A stretch of 64,000 bases of DNA, taken from positions 3,715,355 through 3,779,354 of the forward strand of contig CM029393.1 of NCBI GenBank assembly GCA_017165825.1. The letters run 5' to 3'. Each line of letters opens with the position of its first letter. Positions within the stretch are counted from its first letter, which is position 1. Under the pieces are notes generated by a model that was not told the DNA's origin, searched no databases, and saw only the letters and a program-made list of their open reading frames with translations. The DNA is from Hepsetus odoe. Taxonomy: Eukaryota > Chordata > Actinopteri > Characiformes > Hepsetidae. The position numbers and the translations under genes were made by a program. Of the stretch, positions 25,507 through 39,900 are shown piece after piece.

Positions 25507-28500
25507 ATGGATTTAAAACCTGCTAAGCATAGTTTTCACTGCAGTTTTGGATGACATGGGTGAACAAAAAATATAATATTCATATAAAAACTAAACACCA
25601 TACACCAAAATGACTGAACAAACAATTTAAAAAGAATTTAGACAATAACCATCTGTTCTTATGGAAAAAAGCCCAGTTAACTGGTATTTATTTTATTACA
25701 TTTTAATTATAAGACATTATAACGTAAATTGAAATTCAAGAATAATCTTATCCATGCATTGCAATTCATCAGTTCATGTATAAACCCTTACTACACACCC
25801 AGGTTGTTTCTAGGCAAGCTGTTGCCCAGGGAAGCACCGGCAGGCGGCTGATGATTTTCGCGCTTTTTAAAATTTGGGTAAATTAGGGAGGTCTAAACGG
25901 CACTGCAATTTAGTCAAAAACTAGGCTTACGCTGTGTCCTGGAAATGCACAAAAAGCCAAGATTTTGAATGTTTAGGTGACGATGTGTGTTCACCAGGGT
26001 TTATTTCCTCACCATACACCGTGGACACAGCCACTCTCCGTTAGGGATCTCAGGAAGGGGCGGGTTTAGGCAGTGGATGTGATAGGAGGAGGGACACGTA
26101 TCACAGCACAACAGCTCCCCTCCGTCCTTACACACTCGACAGAACTCCATGTGGTCGTCCTCTTCCTCGCCTGGAGCGTCCTCCTCCTCTTCATCATCGT
26201 CTTTGGCCTCCCATTGGATGCCCTCCTTCTCCTAAAAGATGACAGAAGAAAATTTGTTCATAGCTGGAGGAAAGGTCCAAACATGGCTGAGGTTCAGCGC
26301 CTCAACTCCAATTTGGCATCGCTGGGGATCAAACCGATGAGTGGGCACACTGAAATTATACTTGCTATGAAATTATATGAATTATTCATTTATATTTTAA
26401 TCCAAACAGTAATACTCTAAAATCTGTGTGGGTGGCCAGTTTTTATTTCTTTACACTTTCATTATACATCCTGTTTAAAAGAGGCAAAAGTTAAATTTAT
26501 TTCTTTAGTTCTGAACACATAAAAGCTAAGTGAAAGTGACTATTTGTCATCGTGAAACACCACACAGCAAACTACAATCAAATACAACCGCAGGTTTCAA
26601 CCCATACACACAGTGCAGCGGTAGGCAGTCAGATCCAGCACATAGGGAGCCGTGTTAGGGACAGTACCTTGCACAAGGTTACCTCAGGGTAACAGTCTGA
26701 GATTTGAACCCACAAGCTTCCACAAGGTCCCGAACCACTATGTCACCGCTGTCCTAAGGAATTATGTTCCTAATATCCCTGGTGATTCTTATTTATTTTA
26801 CATTTATTTAAGGACCTTGTTGACAATGAAGAATGGGAAAAACTGCAGTAGGGATCAAACACACCAAAATGTGCTTTTCCATCCATCCATCCAACCATCC
26901 AACCATCCATCCACCATAGGATGCCTCACCCTAAGAGAGGTCAGAGGTCGGTGCTGCAGCCTATCGTAGAGCAAAAGGCAGAAGACACCCTCGATAGGTT
27001 GCCAGATCCTTTTGTAGGATCTTATGTCTTATATAGGATCTTGTACCTATCTTATACTTTGTCCCAAAACATCTGTCTGTGTGTTGGTGTGGACTGACAG
27101 CTCAGATATACGAGTGTGTTTCTGTAACTAAAGAGTACAGGAGGTCACTCACGCAGTGGGGGCAGCTCCACTTCCCCTCAGGGGCTTTCTCCAGCTCTGG
27201 GTCCAGACACACCAGGTGATAGGCTCTGGGGCAGGTGTCACAAAGAATGATCTCGCCTCCCTGCTGACACACCTCACAGTAATCCTGATGATCCGTCTCA
27301 TATCCGTCTCCATCCTCTCCTAACGGCAGAACAACCAGAGTTAAACTCCGACCGCAGAAGGATTTATATATATATACAGACGGATGGATGGATGGATGGA
27401 TGAAGGCCATTGTCAGAATGGTTGGGAGGCAATTATGAATATTTTTTGCCAGACTATGTATATAAATTATATATTTTTATCATTAAAATCTGATTTTACA
27501 ATTGTCCTCTTCAAAAATGGGAGTACCTAGACAAAATATAATAATAATAATAATAATAATAACAGTAACAACAGTAATAACAATAAGCAATGTTTTAAAT
27601 AAGACATCTTGTTCAAAACAAATGAAAGCTTTCCACCTGTTTAACTTCACTGATAAACTTAAATAGACAAACAGACAAACATTAAGCAAGAAATCATCTC
27701 ATCATGGGAAAGGAGGAAATGCCTGAAGAGAGGCATCTCTTTACTTTTCCTCTTTTTTCGTCCTCGGCGGGCTTTTTTCTTGGGTGCCCCGGAGGCGTCA
27801 GAGCGAACAGAGGCACTGTGAATGCTGACATCATCAAAGTCTGAGAAGTCGTCTAAGAAATCCTCCTCACTCTGTGAAGTAAAAACAAAAAAAACCAAAC
27901 TGAGAGACAGGCAACATGCTAACCAGAGTTTTGCTTTTTTGGGACACAGTGACATTTAACAAAGGGTTGCAGCCCAGAAGCACGAAAGATAAAATAAAGT
28001 CATACACGTCTACTGAGTAGCTGAGCCGGCGTCACATGACAAGCAACGAAAATGGCAACAATCCATTTAAAAGCTCTTCCTACGAATGCAATACAGTACA
28101 ATAATTATTAGAAGCAATGAAGTGAAAGTGACTATCTCGTCATTGCAAGGTCACAGCGCAGTGAAATTGGACCATGCAAACACAGTTCAGCAGCTATGAA
28201 AGCACCCAGGGAGCAGTGACAGGGACAGTACCTTGCTCAAAGGTACCACAGGGCAACCTACTGATGAGGGAATCGAACCCACAATCTTCTAACCCAAGGC
28301 CAACTCCCTAACCACAAGGCCACCCCTGCCCACTATTAAAGCATTAACTACTTCAGAATTATCCTAATAATAAGAAGCTAATAATAATAAAAGATGTATT
28401 ATTAACGTGCATGAATCTGCAGTTCACCTGATGTGCATGTATGTGTACCTGCACAGACAGTACTTTATAACTATCCATCCATTATCTGCCGCTTGTCCCA

Positions 28501-31500
28501 AACGGGGTCGCGGGGGGGTGCTGGCGTCCAACCCAGCGCACACAGGGCGAGGACCGGGGACGCACCCTGGACAGGTCGCCAGCCCATTGCAGGGAGGAGC
28601 GGGACGGGGACGGCACCTTGCTCAAGGGTACCTCAGGGCAACCCACTGGGAAGGGGTTCGAACCCCCGATCCACCGATCATGTGGCCGACACCCTAACCA
28701 CTAGGCCACCACTGCCCGCACTTTATAACTATATTTGGTATAATAGTCCATGACTAAGAAAGAAAGCACATTCACTTTCATGGGGAAAGACTCAGAGAAA
28801 GCAGTGGGAAGCCACACTTACCGAGGAAGCTTTTTTCCTCTTGCCGCTCGGGCCTGCCTTTGATTTGGGCTTCTTGGCTTTCACTTTCTTTTTTGTGTCC
28901 TTTACTGGCTTACTCTTCTTCTTAGCACCAGGCCCTGAGACACAGTCATGAGAGAAGCTTTAATGCAAATCTATACCGGTAAGTCCACTAAGACACCAAA
29001 ATACTAGAGGACACCACAAAACACCAAGTACAAAAAAGTAATTGTTGAAATTAGTGAAACAACATCCTAACTGCTTCAGCTTTCCTCTTTTTCTACCGAC
29101 ATGCATTACCGACATCATCTTCCACATTTCCACATTACACTAGAACCATTTCCCTTTTTATGTGAAAACCATTTCCATATTTACACTACAATAATTGCCA
29201 AGGTCATGCCAAGCCTGGTTAGGCTACACTTATTTCCATGGTTACATTGCCCTCATTACCAATTTGTTCTACACCAGTTTCTATGGTTAAGCCACACCCA
29301 TATCCGAACTAATGCCACTCAATTTCATGATTGCACTGCATGCATTTCTGTCCTTTCCATACACTGGCACTGGCATGGGTACCCTACACTCATTTCCATA
29401 GTCACACTACACCTGTTTCCATGGTGACACTACACCCATTTCCATGGTGACATTACACCCTTTTCCATGGTTAAGCTTTTTCTATCTCCATGGCTGAGCT
29501 ACATTAATTTCCATGGATATCTTACACCCGTCTGCATGCTTATGCAACACCTGTTTCCATGTTTATGCTATACCTGTTTCCATGGTTACACCATGAGCAA
29601 TGAGTTCTAAGACACACACACACCATCCCTAAGGGAAGAGGATCACTGTGAAGATGGAGAGTCAAAGAAGCACTTTTAAAATATTCAAAACATTAAAGAT
29701 GAAAAGAGACTGTATGAAAGGATAAAGCACTTTTTCCGCCTTCACAATCATCTCCACCTTTTTGCCGTTCCCTTTTCTGTGAACCAAAGTCATTAAATCC
29801 TAGAAACAACCCTAATCTGCTATGCAAAAAGATGATCTGGACTCGGTAGCTAATCCTGGAACGATGGTTTCTTGCACTGTTAGTGGTGAGAAAACTCACC
29901 CTTTCCCTCTTTGGTTTTGGCTTTTTTGATTGGCCCCGTAGACGAAAGTTGCTGGATGCTGCTAAGAGAAATGGGCGGGGCCACATTGACCGTTTCCACT
30001 GCTGCGGCCACAGCAGCAGCCACGGCCGTGGCGGAGGAGCCTTTGAAAGGATTGTTGGCGCTGAACTCCCGCCACTTGGCTCCTAACACTGTCATCATCT
30101 TGGACATGGGGATTTTAGGGTTCTTCTTGGCAATGAGGGGCCTGTGCACCATGTAAAACAAAAGGTGAAGAGTTAAAGCAGTATAAAGAAATTGATTTCT
30201 TGCTAAAAATTGTCTCATAATCACCACAAACAGGGCAATTATTGGATTTTCAGATTACTGGATTATTGATTTTTGGTATTAGGAATTTGTGCAATTTTGT
30301 CAGGAATGCCACACAATCAAGGCAGTTATCCTAATCTCTAGGGGAACATTATACAAATCTGTATTATCGTAACAAAATATCAATAAAATACATGATATTC
30401 TTCTTTATAAATGATTATTAAGAGATGCAAACGCTTGGGCCTTGTCAACTTTCTAATAGCCCTTTTTCACCAACAAGGAAGCGTTTCTTGAACCAGATTC
30501 CTTCAAGATTCCTTGAACCATTGGGGTCACTTGGTTAAACCAGCCTGCATTTCCACCAGTTTGGAGTAGAGTCACTGTAATTTAGAATACGTAATCGGCA
30601 AAAGAGGGGGTTTTAGAATGGAAAAACAAGGAGAATGACACCGTTAATATTATCCATTGACCATTGCAACTGGGAACCGAATTTTCAGGTTCTGAACCAA
30701 TTTATTTTTGCTCAAAATGATCCAAATTGTTCAAAATTTGGTTCATGAATCATAGCAGAGCCAGTTCCCTGTTACTGGTAAAGGGCTCTAGGTGAAAATA
30801 GGTTAATGCAACACGAGCACAGAACAAACTTAAATGACACTTTTTTTAAATGAACACTTAACATTTATTATATAATATGATTTTTAAAAAACTGATAATA
30901 AATGTAATAAATTCGGCATGTACAAATGGTGCAGCACCCACAGCTGCAGAACACTGTAAACTATCTGACCTTTGAAACCTCTCAGTGTGCTTAAACTGCA
31001 GTCTACGGCTTATCGATGCAACAAACTGGCCACCTAAACGAGTGACTTGTACAAAGCAAGTGAACGCAGATATCTTAATGTGTGTCATTTTGTCATTTAA
31101 ACTGCCGCTAAGAAAAGGAAGTCTATGCGACATTTAGATCACGACTAGATCTGGAAAACCAAGAAAAGGCATGAAGAGCAAAACCTCCAGATCAGTGCCG
31201 CGGATCATCTGCTCCTGTTTCTCAAGTAATACGACTTTGTTTGAAAGATCCATAAGGAGGTCAATGTGTGGCTTTTACCAAGAAAAACACAATCCTCTGA
31301 AACTGGTCAGGAAAAGGGACTGAACTGAAAATGAGAGCCAAAAACTTTGTGTGCCTGGAAAACTGTTCCTCAACAACGAAAGCAAGAAAGTCTGGCTTTC
31401 TGGAATCAAATAGGATGGAGAGGGAGACTTGTGCACCGTCCTGTACATCAAATTTGTGCATTGAATTTTGCAGATATTTGTCATAAGCAAGTTTGTTCTA

Positions 31501-31978
31501 TGCTGGAGTACTGAAAGGTAATAGGATCTGACCATAAGTCCCAAATTTGCACCATTTAGCTGTATTTTAAAATCATTTTTCTTAATTTATTAATGGTGTA
31601 AAACCACTAAATGTATTACAAAATCAAATCTAAACCTAGACATAAATGTACACCTAGTCGAAGGGTATTTAGTTCAGGTTTAGCAGCAACACACAGCCGA
31701 ACGTCAATGAACTACTTGTATATAATCCATCAGACAGAACATTGTGTAGATCTAGCGTTAGAACCTGAGAAACTGGCTGAAGGCCTTGTAGTTGGTAATG
31801 GTTTTGTAATCGTCTTCTGAAAAGGCATACTGCACATCCTCCAGACCCCACTCCTCCATCAGCTGGCTCGAAGACTTGGGCTCCTGAAGTTCAAGAGAAG
31901 AACAAAAACAGCTGCTACGGCATTGTTTGAAACCAGACTCACATGGGATGGACTTTCACTGTATTACCTTCATATTTC

Positions 31979-32009
<31 letters not shown>

Positions 32010-32980
32010 ATCTTTCTTTCTCCATTTTGCTTTCTTCTCTTTCTTCTCTTTGGGCTTCTTCTTTTTCTTCTTCAGGGTGCCGTAGCTGCTGCTCTCGCTC
32101 TCTGACCGATGTCCATGGTCATCCCTGTCCGACATGTCCTCACATTCACCAACACTGGTCTAGGAGACACAAGACGCGTAAGGGAGAATAGATGAATAAG
32201 GGAGAATAGATGTCAATAACTCTGATATTTGATCCAACTTCATTGAAAAAGAAAATGCTGTTCAACATGTCACTTGTTTCTCTTTGGCTTTCCAAAAGCA
32301 CAATCAAGAGTAAGCACTTCCAGCCAGTGAGTTTTTATCTCTCAGGACCACAGGCCACTTTTTACCTTTTGTTAAGGATAAACCTTTTATTTAGGATACT
32401 TCATAATATAGTTATTGGGGAAAACATTCTAAATAGCATTTGGACTGAACGGTTAATTGTTTTTATATCAAAATCCCATCAAAACATCAAAGGTGGGAAG
32501 TGTGTGATTTTCAAATCACAAGGACAATTTTAATTATATCCTAAATTATTATTTAATATTGACAATTTGTAATTGGGGAAGAGTATTTACGAAACAATTC
32601 GATAATGCAGATCATGTAGATCAATCTGAGACATTATATTTAGTAATCAAGTCTGAAAACACCAACATTTTTGTCAAAAAATCTGGATGTAAAAAAATAT
32701 CAGCTCGAAGAAAATGCATATTTACAATACGACTGCAACATTGGTTAAAAGATATCGCGATGAGGAATTTCACCCCTTTTGTTCAGCTCTAATTAATTAA
32801 CATCATAAATTTTAAAGGCATTTTGGAGGTAAAATTCCCAGCAGGGCTGCTCTGTGTTTTCTGATTTTTTTATTTTTTTCCTTGTGTCTGCACAGGGTTC
32901 CTCTGGTTTCCTACCTCCCATAGTCCAAGACATGGAAGGAAAGTTGTTCGAAGATCCTAAAATGACCCCATAGATATCAC

Positions 32981-33072
<92 letters not shown>

Positions 33073-33682
33073 GGTGTCTGCACTGTGATGGACTGGCAAC
33101 TTGTCCAGGGTGTTTTTCCAATGATGGATGGATTGATGACTGCATAGATAGATGGATGGATAGATTGATGGATGGGAGTTTATTTTTAACATTAATGGTC
33201 CTGCCAGCACATATCACAGCACTAAACATTGTCCACCACTATATGTCACTGGTTTGGGAGTCCATTCCTTGTTGTTCTGGGGCAAACAAACTAAAGAAGC
33301 CAACTGAACTTTCTCCAAACAGTATAAAGTCTTGCTCAGAATTCAGTTTTGAAATAGGACACGTGTGTAAACTGTAACATGGAAAACAGAATAAACCCAC
33401 TTCAGGGAAAAAAATCCATAAAAAAAAAACACACAAAGTTGTTTTTGAGTTGATAAGTGCCGAATCGCACCATTAGCTGAGTGGCAAGGCCTTGTATGGA
33501 GTGAGGGGGCACATACAGTGCCCGGGTGTTTAAGCTGCAGCCTGTTGCTCAGCTTTGCAGCATCCGTACATCTCAGAGGAAGGTGCAGGGGAAGCCGCTG
33601 CTGCCGCAGAGCGCAGCCCCACCAGCAGTCCATCTGTGTTGCCATGGTAACCAAACTGTGCAGAGCTGTTGTTGGGGGGGGT

Positions 33683-33742
<60 letters not shown>

Positions 33743-33905
33743 CTGCTGCAGCAGCCAATGGAACAGCGCCACCCAATCACATGCGTTTGCATAACGAGCT
33801 TGTTTTGCAGAGGACCCGTTGATGCAGTGCCTGTGTTCTAAAAGGCTGTCTAGACAAATCCTTTACACACCCGGCAAGAGAGAGAGAGGACGAGAAAGAG
33901 AGAGG

Positions 33906-33937
<32 letters not shown>

Positions 33938-36900
33938 TAGAGAGAGAGAGAGAAAGAGAGAGAGAGTGAATATGGAGAAAGTGTGAATAAGAAAGCCAGA
34001 GATGAAGTAAGGGGTAGAGGAAATAAGAGGAAATGTGTGAAAAAGAAAGGAGATGAATGGGAAAGGGAAAAAGAGACAAAAGAAAGAAGAGTAGTGAAAG
34101 TGAGAAAGAGACATGGAGGGAGAGAAAAGAGAGAAACAGTGGGTGAAATAGAGAGTGGGGAGAGGGGTAGAGAGAAATGAGGAGGGGGGAGGGATGGAGA
34201 GAAATGAGGAGGGGGAGGGATGGAGAGAAATGAGAAGGGGGGGGAGGCAGGCTAACAAGAAAGTCTAATATTTCTACCAAATAAAGCCATTTGCATCAAT
34301 GAACAAGAAAAAGGATCAAAGAAAAACAAAAGCCTTTGAAAAAAAAAATCATTTCGCAAAAAAAAAAAAAAGATGGTTCCATGCAAATGTATTTTCAAGA
34401 GCTTCCATTCTCCTCTGCATAAGCCCCAAAACACCATGACTCACGACGTAAAAAATTCAGCTTTAGACATGCAGAACTGTGAACCCCCTCCACCCGCACT
34501 GCTTTAGATGAGGATGGAGGAGAATGACGACTGAGGGATGACAGCACTTCTGTTTACACCCAGCCTCCAACTTAGTCTAGCACATCGTAGTTTACGGCTG
34601 TGTTGCCCTGATAGGAAAGAAGAACTCACACATCTGGAACTGGCAGGAGGGCGGGTGAAAGGAAAGTGAAGGGAAATGGAACAAGAAATAATAGTTCAAT
34701 TAATACATTAACTGCATATTCGTCTATAGACCGATCAGAGATGGGGAGTCAAACGTACAAATACACTTCATTGATACTTTACGTGAAGTTTTCAGGTGTT
34801 TTCATTTTCTTCAGCACAATTTTTCTGATGTGAAGTTAAATACTGTCAGTAGAACACAGCCTTTTTACAGTGTCAGTACTTCTGCTCAAGCAAAGTGTTT
34901 CTTTTATGATGATATTCTGATTGCATACAAGATACCTGGTGTTTTCAAATGATATAAAACAATAAAGGTTTCAACAGTGACACTTTTTGACCATTTTTAT
35001 ATCCAACTATAATCTATTCCTGGTATATCCTTGCATTTTCTGGACCCAAGCTAGGAGACGGGGCAGAATGTCTGGTGGTTAGGGAGTTCGCCACAGGATC
35101 GGAAGATTGTGGGTTCAAACCCCTTACCAGTGGGTTGCCCTGAGGTACCCTTGAGCAAGGTACCGTCCCCGTCACTGCTCCCCGGGTGCTTTCATAGCTG
35201 CCCCCTGCTGCACGGTGTTTGTGTGCATGGGTTAAATGCAGGGGTCCAATTTCGTTGTGGTTCACTGTGTGCTGTGCCGTGACCTCGCAATGACAAGAAT
35301 AGTCACTTTCACTTATTGTGATCATAAATGTGAAAATGCATTAATAACAACTGAATGTAATATATTTCACCACAAGTTTATATCAGAGCCGTCAATACAT
35401 TGTCCTAGTTTGACCCTTCAAATGGTACAAAGTTTCAGGCTGAAGTTCAGCTGCTTGTGACTGATTTGGGCCTCGGTTAACTATTGCAATCCATCGATAT
35501 CCATTATTTAGTGCTGTATCAATTACAAGTAAAATACTTTTTTTTAAGTGAAAGTGACAACCCTTGTCATTGCGAGGTCACGGCACAGCACACATGAACC
35601 ACAACGAAATTGGACCTCTGCATTTAACCCATGCACACTCAAACCCGTGCAGCAGTGGGCAGCTATTGAAAGCGCCCGGGGAGCAGTGATGGGGACGGTA
35701 CCTTGCTCAAGGGTACCTCAGGGCAACCTATTGGGAAGGGGTTTGAACCCCCGATCCTCCGATCATGCAGCTAACGCCCTAACCGCTAGGCCACCACCGC
35801 AATTAAGAGTAAACTGATGAAACTCATTTATCCACGTATAAAGTTCTAATAGTGTATACTGCTTTTAATGTTTTCTTTAATCATTCATTGCAAGTATCTA
35901 CACAGTTAAAAGAAATGTGGTTGCAATTCTTTATTTAAATCAGTTCACTGTGCCACTTTTCACTCCTCGAGCTGGATCCCTGATCTCCCTTTGGCCACTT
36001 TGCTACAGTAATATTGCTCTAGCCAGCTGCTGTCCCCACAGTGGACGGAAAGTGGACACAAGGGCAGCATGCGTGACCCGTGTTGATGTAATCCAGAGTG
36101 TGACACTGTGTCTGAGGGATTGAGTGTGTGACGGATGGTGGGCGCAATGCTTGGCCCCAGCGGGCAGCCTTAGCTGTTCCCGGAGCAGAGCACTTAGCAG
36201 GGCAGAGATGGAGGGGAAAAAGTGGAGAAAGCAAAGGAGAGAGAGAGAGAGAGAGCAGGAAAGAAGCATAGGAGAGAGAGCAAATAGAAAGGAAAGGAGG
36301 GACAATAAAAGAGAGACAACAGAAGGACTAGAATAATGGAAGAGATGAAAAAGATGAATCCTTCCTTTTACTGTAGCGCTTGGCAGGTTCAGAAATCACA
36401 GCAGATCGTGAACCGCTGACCGACTGACCATTCCCACACTTCATCACTCTCAGCAGAGCTCAGGCCCACAGCCAACACGAGGAAACACACACTAAAAGAG
36501 CAGCCTGTGAACAATCCCACACTTAAACAGCACAGGGCTTCTGTTATTTTTTCAGGCGTGTGGTTACCGCCATAAGACAGGATAGTGACTCTGTTTATTT
36601 CAGTTAAGGCTTGAATTTCTGATCTGGAGGTCCCTCCATTATTCTGCACACCTCAATAATCTGGATGATCTATTTGCAGGCTAAAAACGATAGAATAAAG
36701 ATAGATAGATATAGATAGATAACAGATTTTCTGTTCATGCAGCAGATTGGTTTGCACTGTCACCGCACAGGCGAACGGTTCTGGGTTTGATGTCTCGCTT
36801 CTTTCTGTGACAGAAGGGGTTACCAACCTGGGGCCACGGGCACCAGGAAGCCCCCGAGGACCACGAGTCACCCGCAGTCCTGTTCTAAAAATAGCCCCAG

Positions 36901-39900
36901 TGAGGAGCATCTAAATTTTAATTTTATCCTGCTGCTGTTCTTCTTTAATCGCATTTGCATTCATATAGATCTGAAAATGACAATATCTTTAAAAAAAAAA
37001 CATTTAAAACATGTTTATTAGACATGAAGTTTAGATAGCTTTAGGTAATTGGTAGCCCTTCGTATGGCTCAGTACCCGTGAATTAGCTCTCAGTTTCAAA
37101 AAGGTTGGTGACCCCTGGTCTAAAGGCTTGCGCATCAGGTGAATTGGAAGTGTGAGGGTGGATAAGTAGCTCAGATGGATAGATGGATAGAGGGTTATTT
37201 TCATTTCATTTAAGCCATTAATAAATAAGAGCTGAGAGCTTATGAGAAATGGGCAACATTATTTTGATGGTCCACCAACTAAACATCTAATAAATGTAGC
37301 TAAACTCTGAATAGAATATAAAACATTCTCCAATATTCAACTGTAAACTTTACCCAGACCTGAAATCTAATCTTAAACCTAAAGCCAACCCTAATGATCC
37401 AGAGTTTCACCAGACAGCATCTGTAGATAATCTATTGGGGACTATCACTGTGGGCTCTCACCCTTTTTTAAATGAACATTTAATTGGTGCTTCATGAGCT
37501 GTTTGAAACTTTTAAGAAGTTAAACATTAGAGTAAGTGTAAAAGTTTACCTCTGTTCTCCAGGTCAGCGGCTCTAAAAGCTCTCAAAGTTCTCAGGTATC
37601 CCTAAATGGTCCACTTTTTCCCTCTTTCCCAATATGCTGTGAATTGGTCTGGTGCAAAAAAAAAAAAAAAAAATGGAATTGTCCAGGGGACCCTGAGAAC
37701 GGGTTTGCTTCTCTGCCGAACTCTGCAGAACTTCTCTGCAGAATCAGTCCAAGAACGGTCATTTTTTGTGTTAGAAAATGGCAACTGGATGTTATTCCGT
37801 TATGACTGGACCAGAAGAAATGGTGCAAAATCGCATGGACTAAAAACTTGCTGCACTGACAGAGCTAAGAATGTTCTTTCCCTTACATGAAGTTATCTTT
37901 TTCAGAAATCCATGGTTTCCTTCCAGCAGCAGTGATATCCACCTGGCATGAAGCTTTAAGCACTGGCAAAAGTGCAGTGCTGTGATACAACTAGTGCTCT
38001 TTCAGATTTCAGACTGATGTAAAGATGGCTTAGCGTTGCTTTAATCCTACCCGGAGAATGTCTGGATCTTAGAGGGAAGAAAGTTCAGCTGTTCTTGTGT
38101 CTCCGCTGACAGATACAGCTGATATCCAACATGGGGAATGGAGCAGGGCATGTGGCATAAAGCTGAGGCAGAAAGCTGAAGAATACTTATGAGCACAAAC
38201 CTTCTCTGTATATTTTATGGATGTGGAAAATGTGCTTCCAGCTCTTGGATAAGGCATTAAATACGAATAAAACTTTATTATGAAAAAAACATGTGCTATC
38301 CTGATGTAGCCATAAAATCCTGGTCCCACTTGGTATCACCATCTGCATTAATGGCATTTTAGAAGAGGTTCTTATCCAGAGCGACTTCCATTTCCTTATT
38401 ACAGGAACTCAGGGTTGAAGTTCTAGCTCAGGAACTCAATGGTGGTAGTGCAAACTAGACTGAAACAAGCTGCTGCAGAAGCAAAGAGTGCAGCACCTTT
38501 TCATTGCATTGTTTCTAAAATGGGGCCAAAAGAACAGTGGAAACATAGCCTGTAACTCAAACACTGCCTGTCAACTCAAACACTGTCCTACCCTACAAGA
38601 AGAAACACAAAAAACAATCCAAAAATGATTATATTTATTCATAAAAATTCAAAAAATCTTTTCCTCCCTCTTAGATGTTTATATATGTATATGTTTTTTT
38701 TGTATATATATATATATATATATACATGCATGTTTTTATGTTCTGCTTTATGCCATCAATAGCTCTAGGACCCACTGATTCAGTTAACAATCATGCTATT
38801 TTACCTCTTTCTTCTTCTTCTTAACTTTCGGCATCTTGCCCTCCTTCAGCTTGCTGGGCTTCTTCTTCTTCTGTTTGACTGAATCGTCATCGGAAAAGAA
38901 GCGCTCCAGCGGCGAGAGCGGCATACTGTCACGCTCGTCCTCTTCATCCTCGTCTGTGTGCAAACAAATATACACATAAATGGGGTCACACACAAAAGGG
39001 CCATTTCTCAGATAAGGCAAGACAGTGCAGGTGAGTAGGATTATTTATACTAGCCCCGGGCGCTGGATATATGGCTGCTCCCATTGCACTGTGTGAATGG
39101 GTGAAATGTAGAGGAAGCATTTTGCTGTGGCGCAGCGGTGTGTTGAGCTGTGGTGTGTTCACAATGACAAATAGTCACTTCAACTTCATTCACTATAAGC
39201 ACCAGCAGCTCAGACAAAAAGCAATTGACCACAGAAACTCTTGTCCTTTGTGTTCTGGGAAGACTGCGACCAAGACCGCACTCCTTTACAAGGTTCAAGG
39301 TTCATGAAGACTTGATGATTAGATGGGTTCGGTGTGGAGGAACAGCAGTGGGCTGCACAGAGCCCTAACCTCAACCCAAGAGAGCATATGTCAAGTGTGA
39401 GCCAGTCATTCCAACATCACTGCCTGGCTCTCTCACCAAGATATAAACTCTCCAAGATATAAAGCAAAATCTTGTGAAAAGCCCTCCTGGAGTTTTTTTT
39501 TTACCTTTCCTTCCCAAATAAAGCACAATAATAGTGATCGAAATAAAAGTATGTTTAAATAGTATATCTCCCTTTGAAGTCAAATCCTCCCTTCTTTTTT
39601 TAAACAGTCCTGAGATGGAAGTGCTGACAATAAGAAAGGTGGTGGAGCTGCAGGTTTCAGAGAGAAAGATATTGAGATTTGCTTTGGGAGTAACGAGAAT
39701 GGACAGGATTAAAAACAAGTGCATAGTGAGGAACATCTCTAAGGATTTGGAGACAAAGTCAGAGAAGCAAGGTTGCAGTTTGGACATGTCCAGAGGAGAG
39801 ATGAGGAGCATATCAGCAGACAGATGTTGAGGATGGAGCTGCCTGGCAAGAGAAGAAGAGGAAAAATAAAGAGGTGGCTTATGAATGTGGTGAGAGAGGA

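Noticed and set aside
29101..29427. 108-codon plus-strand His/Phe-rich open frame
   Set aside because: Translation of the minisatellite; the unit length and codon pattern follow the repeat, not a protein.
32793..33377. Open frames over the GT repeat (Thr-His or Val-Cys repeats)
   Set aside because: They are produced by the (GT)43 microsatellite, have no neighbouring coding signal and lie in intron 2.
33777..34280. 167-codon Ser/Leu-rich open frame
   Set aside because: Encoded by the complement of the GA-rich tract; no real protein features.
35059..35140. tRNA gene suggested by box A and box B-like sequences in SINE heads
   Set aside because: The heads lack a complete cloverleaf and always continue into SINE bodies; they are tRNA-derived promoters of SINEs.
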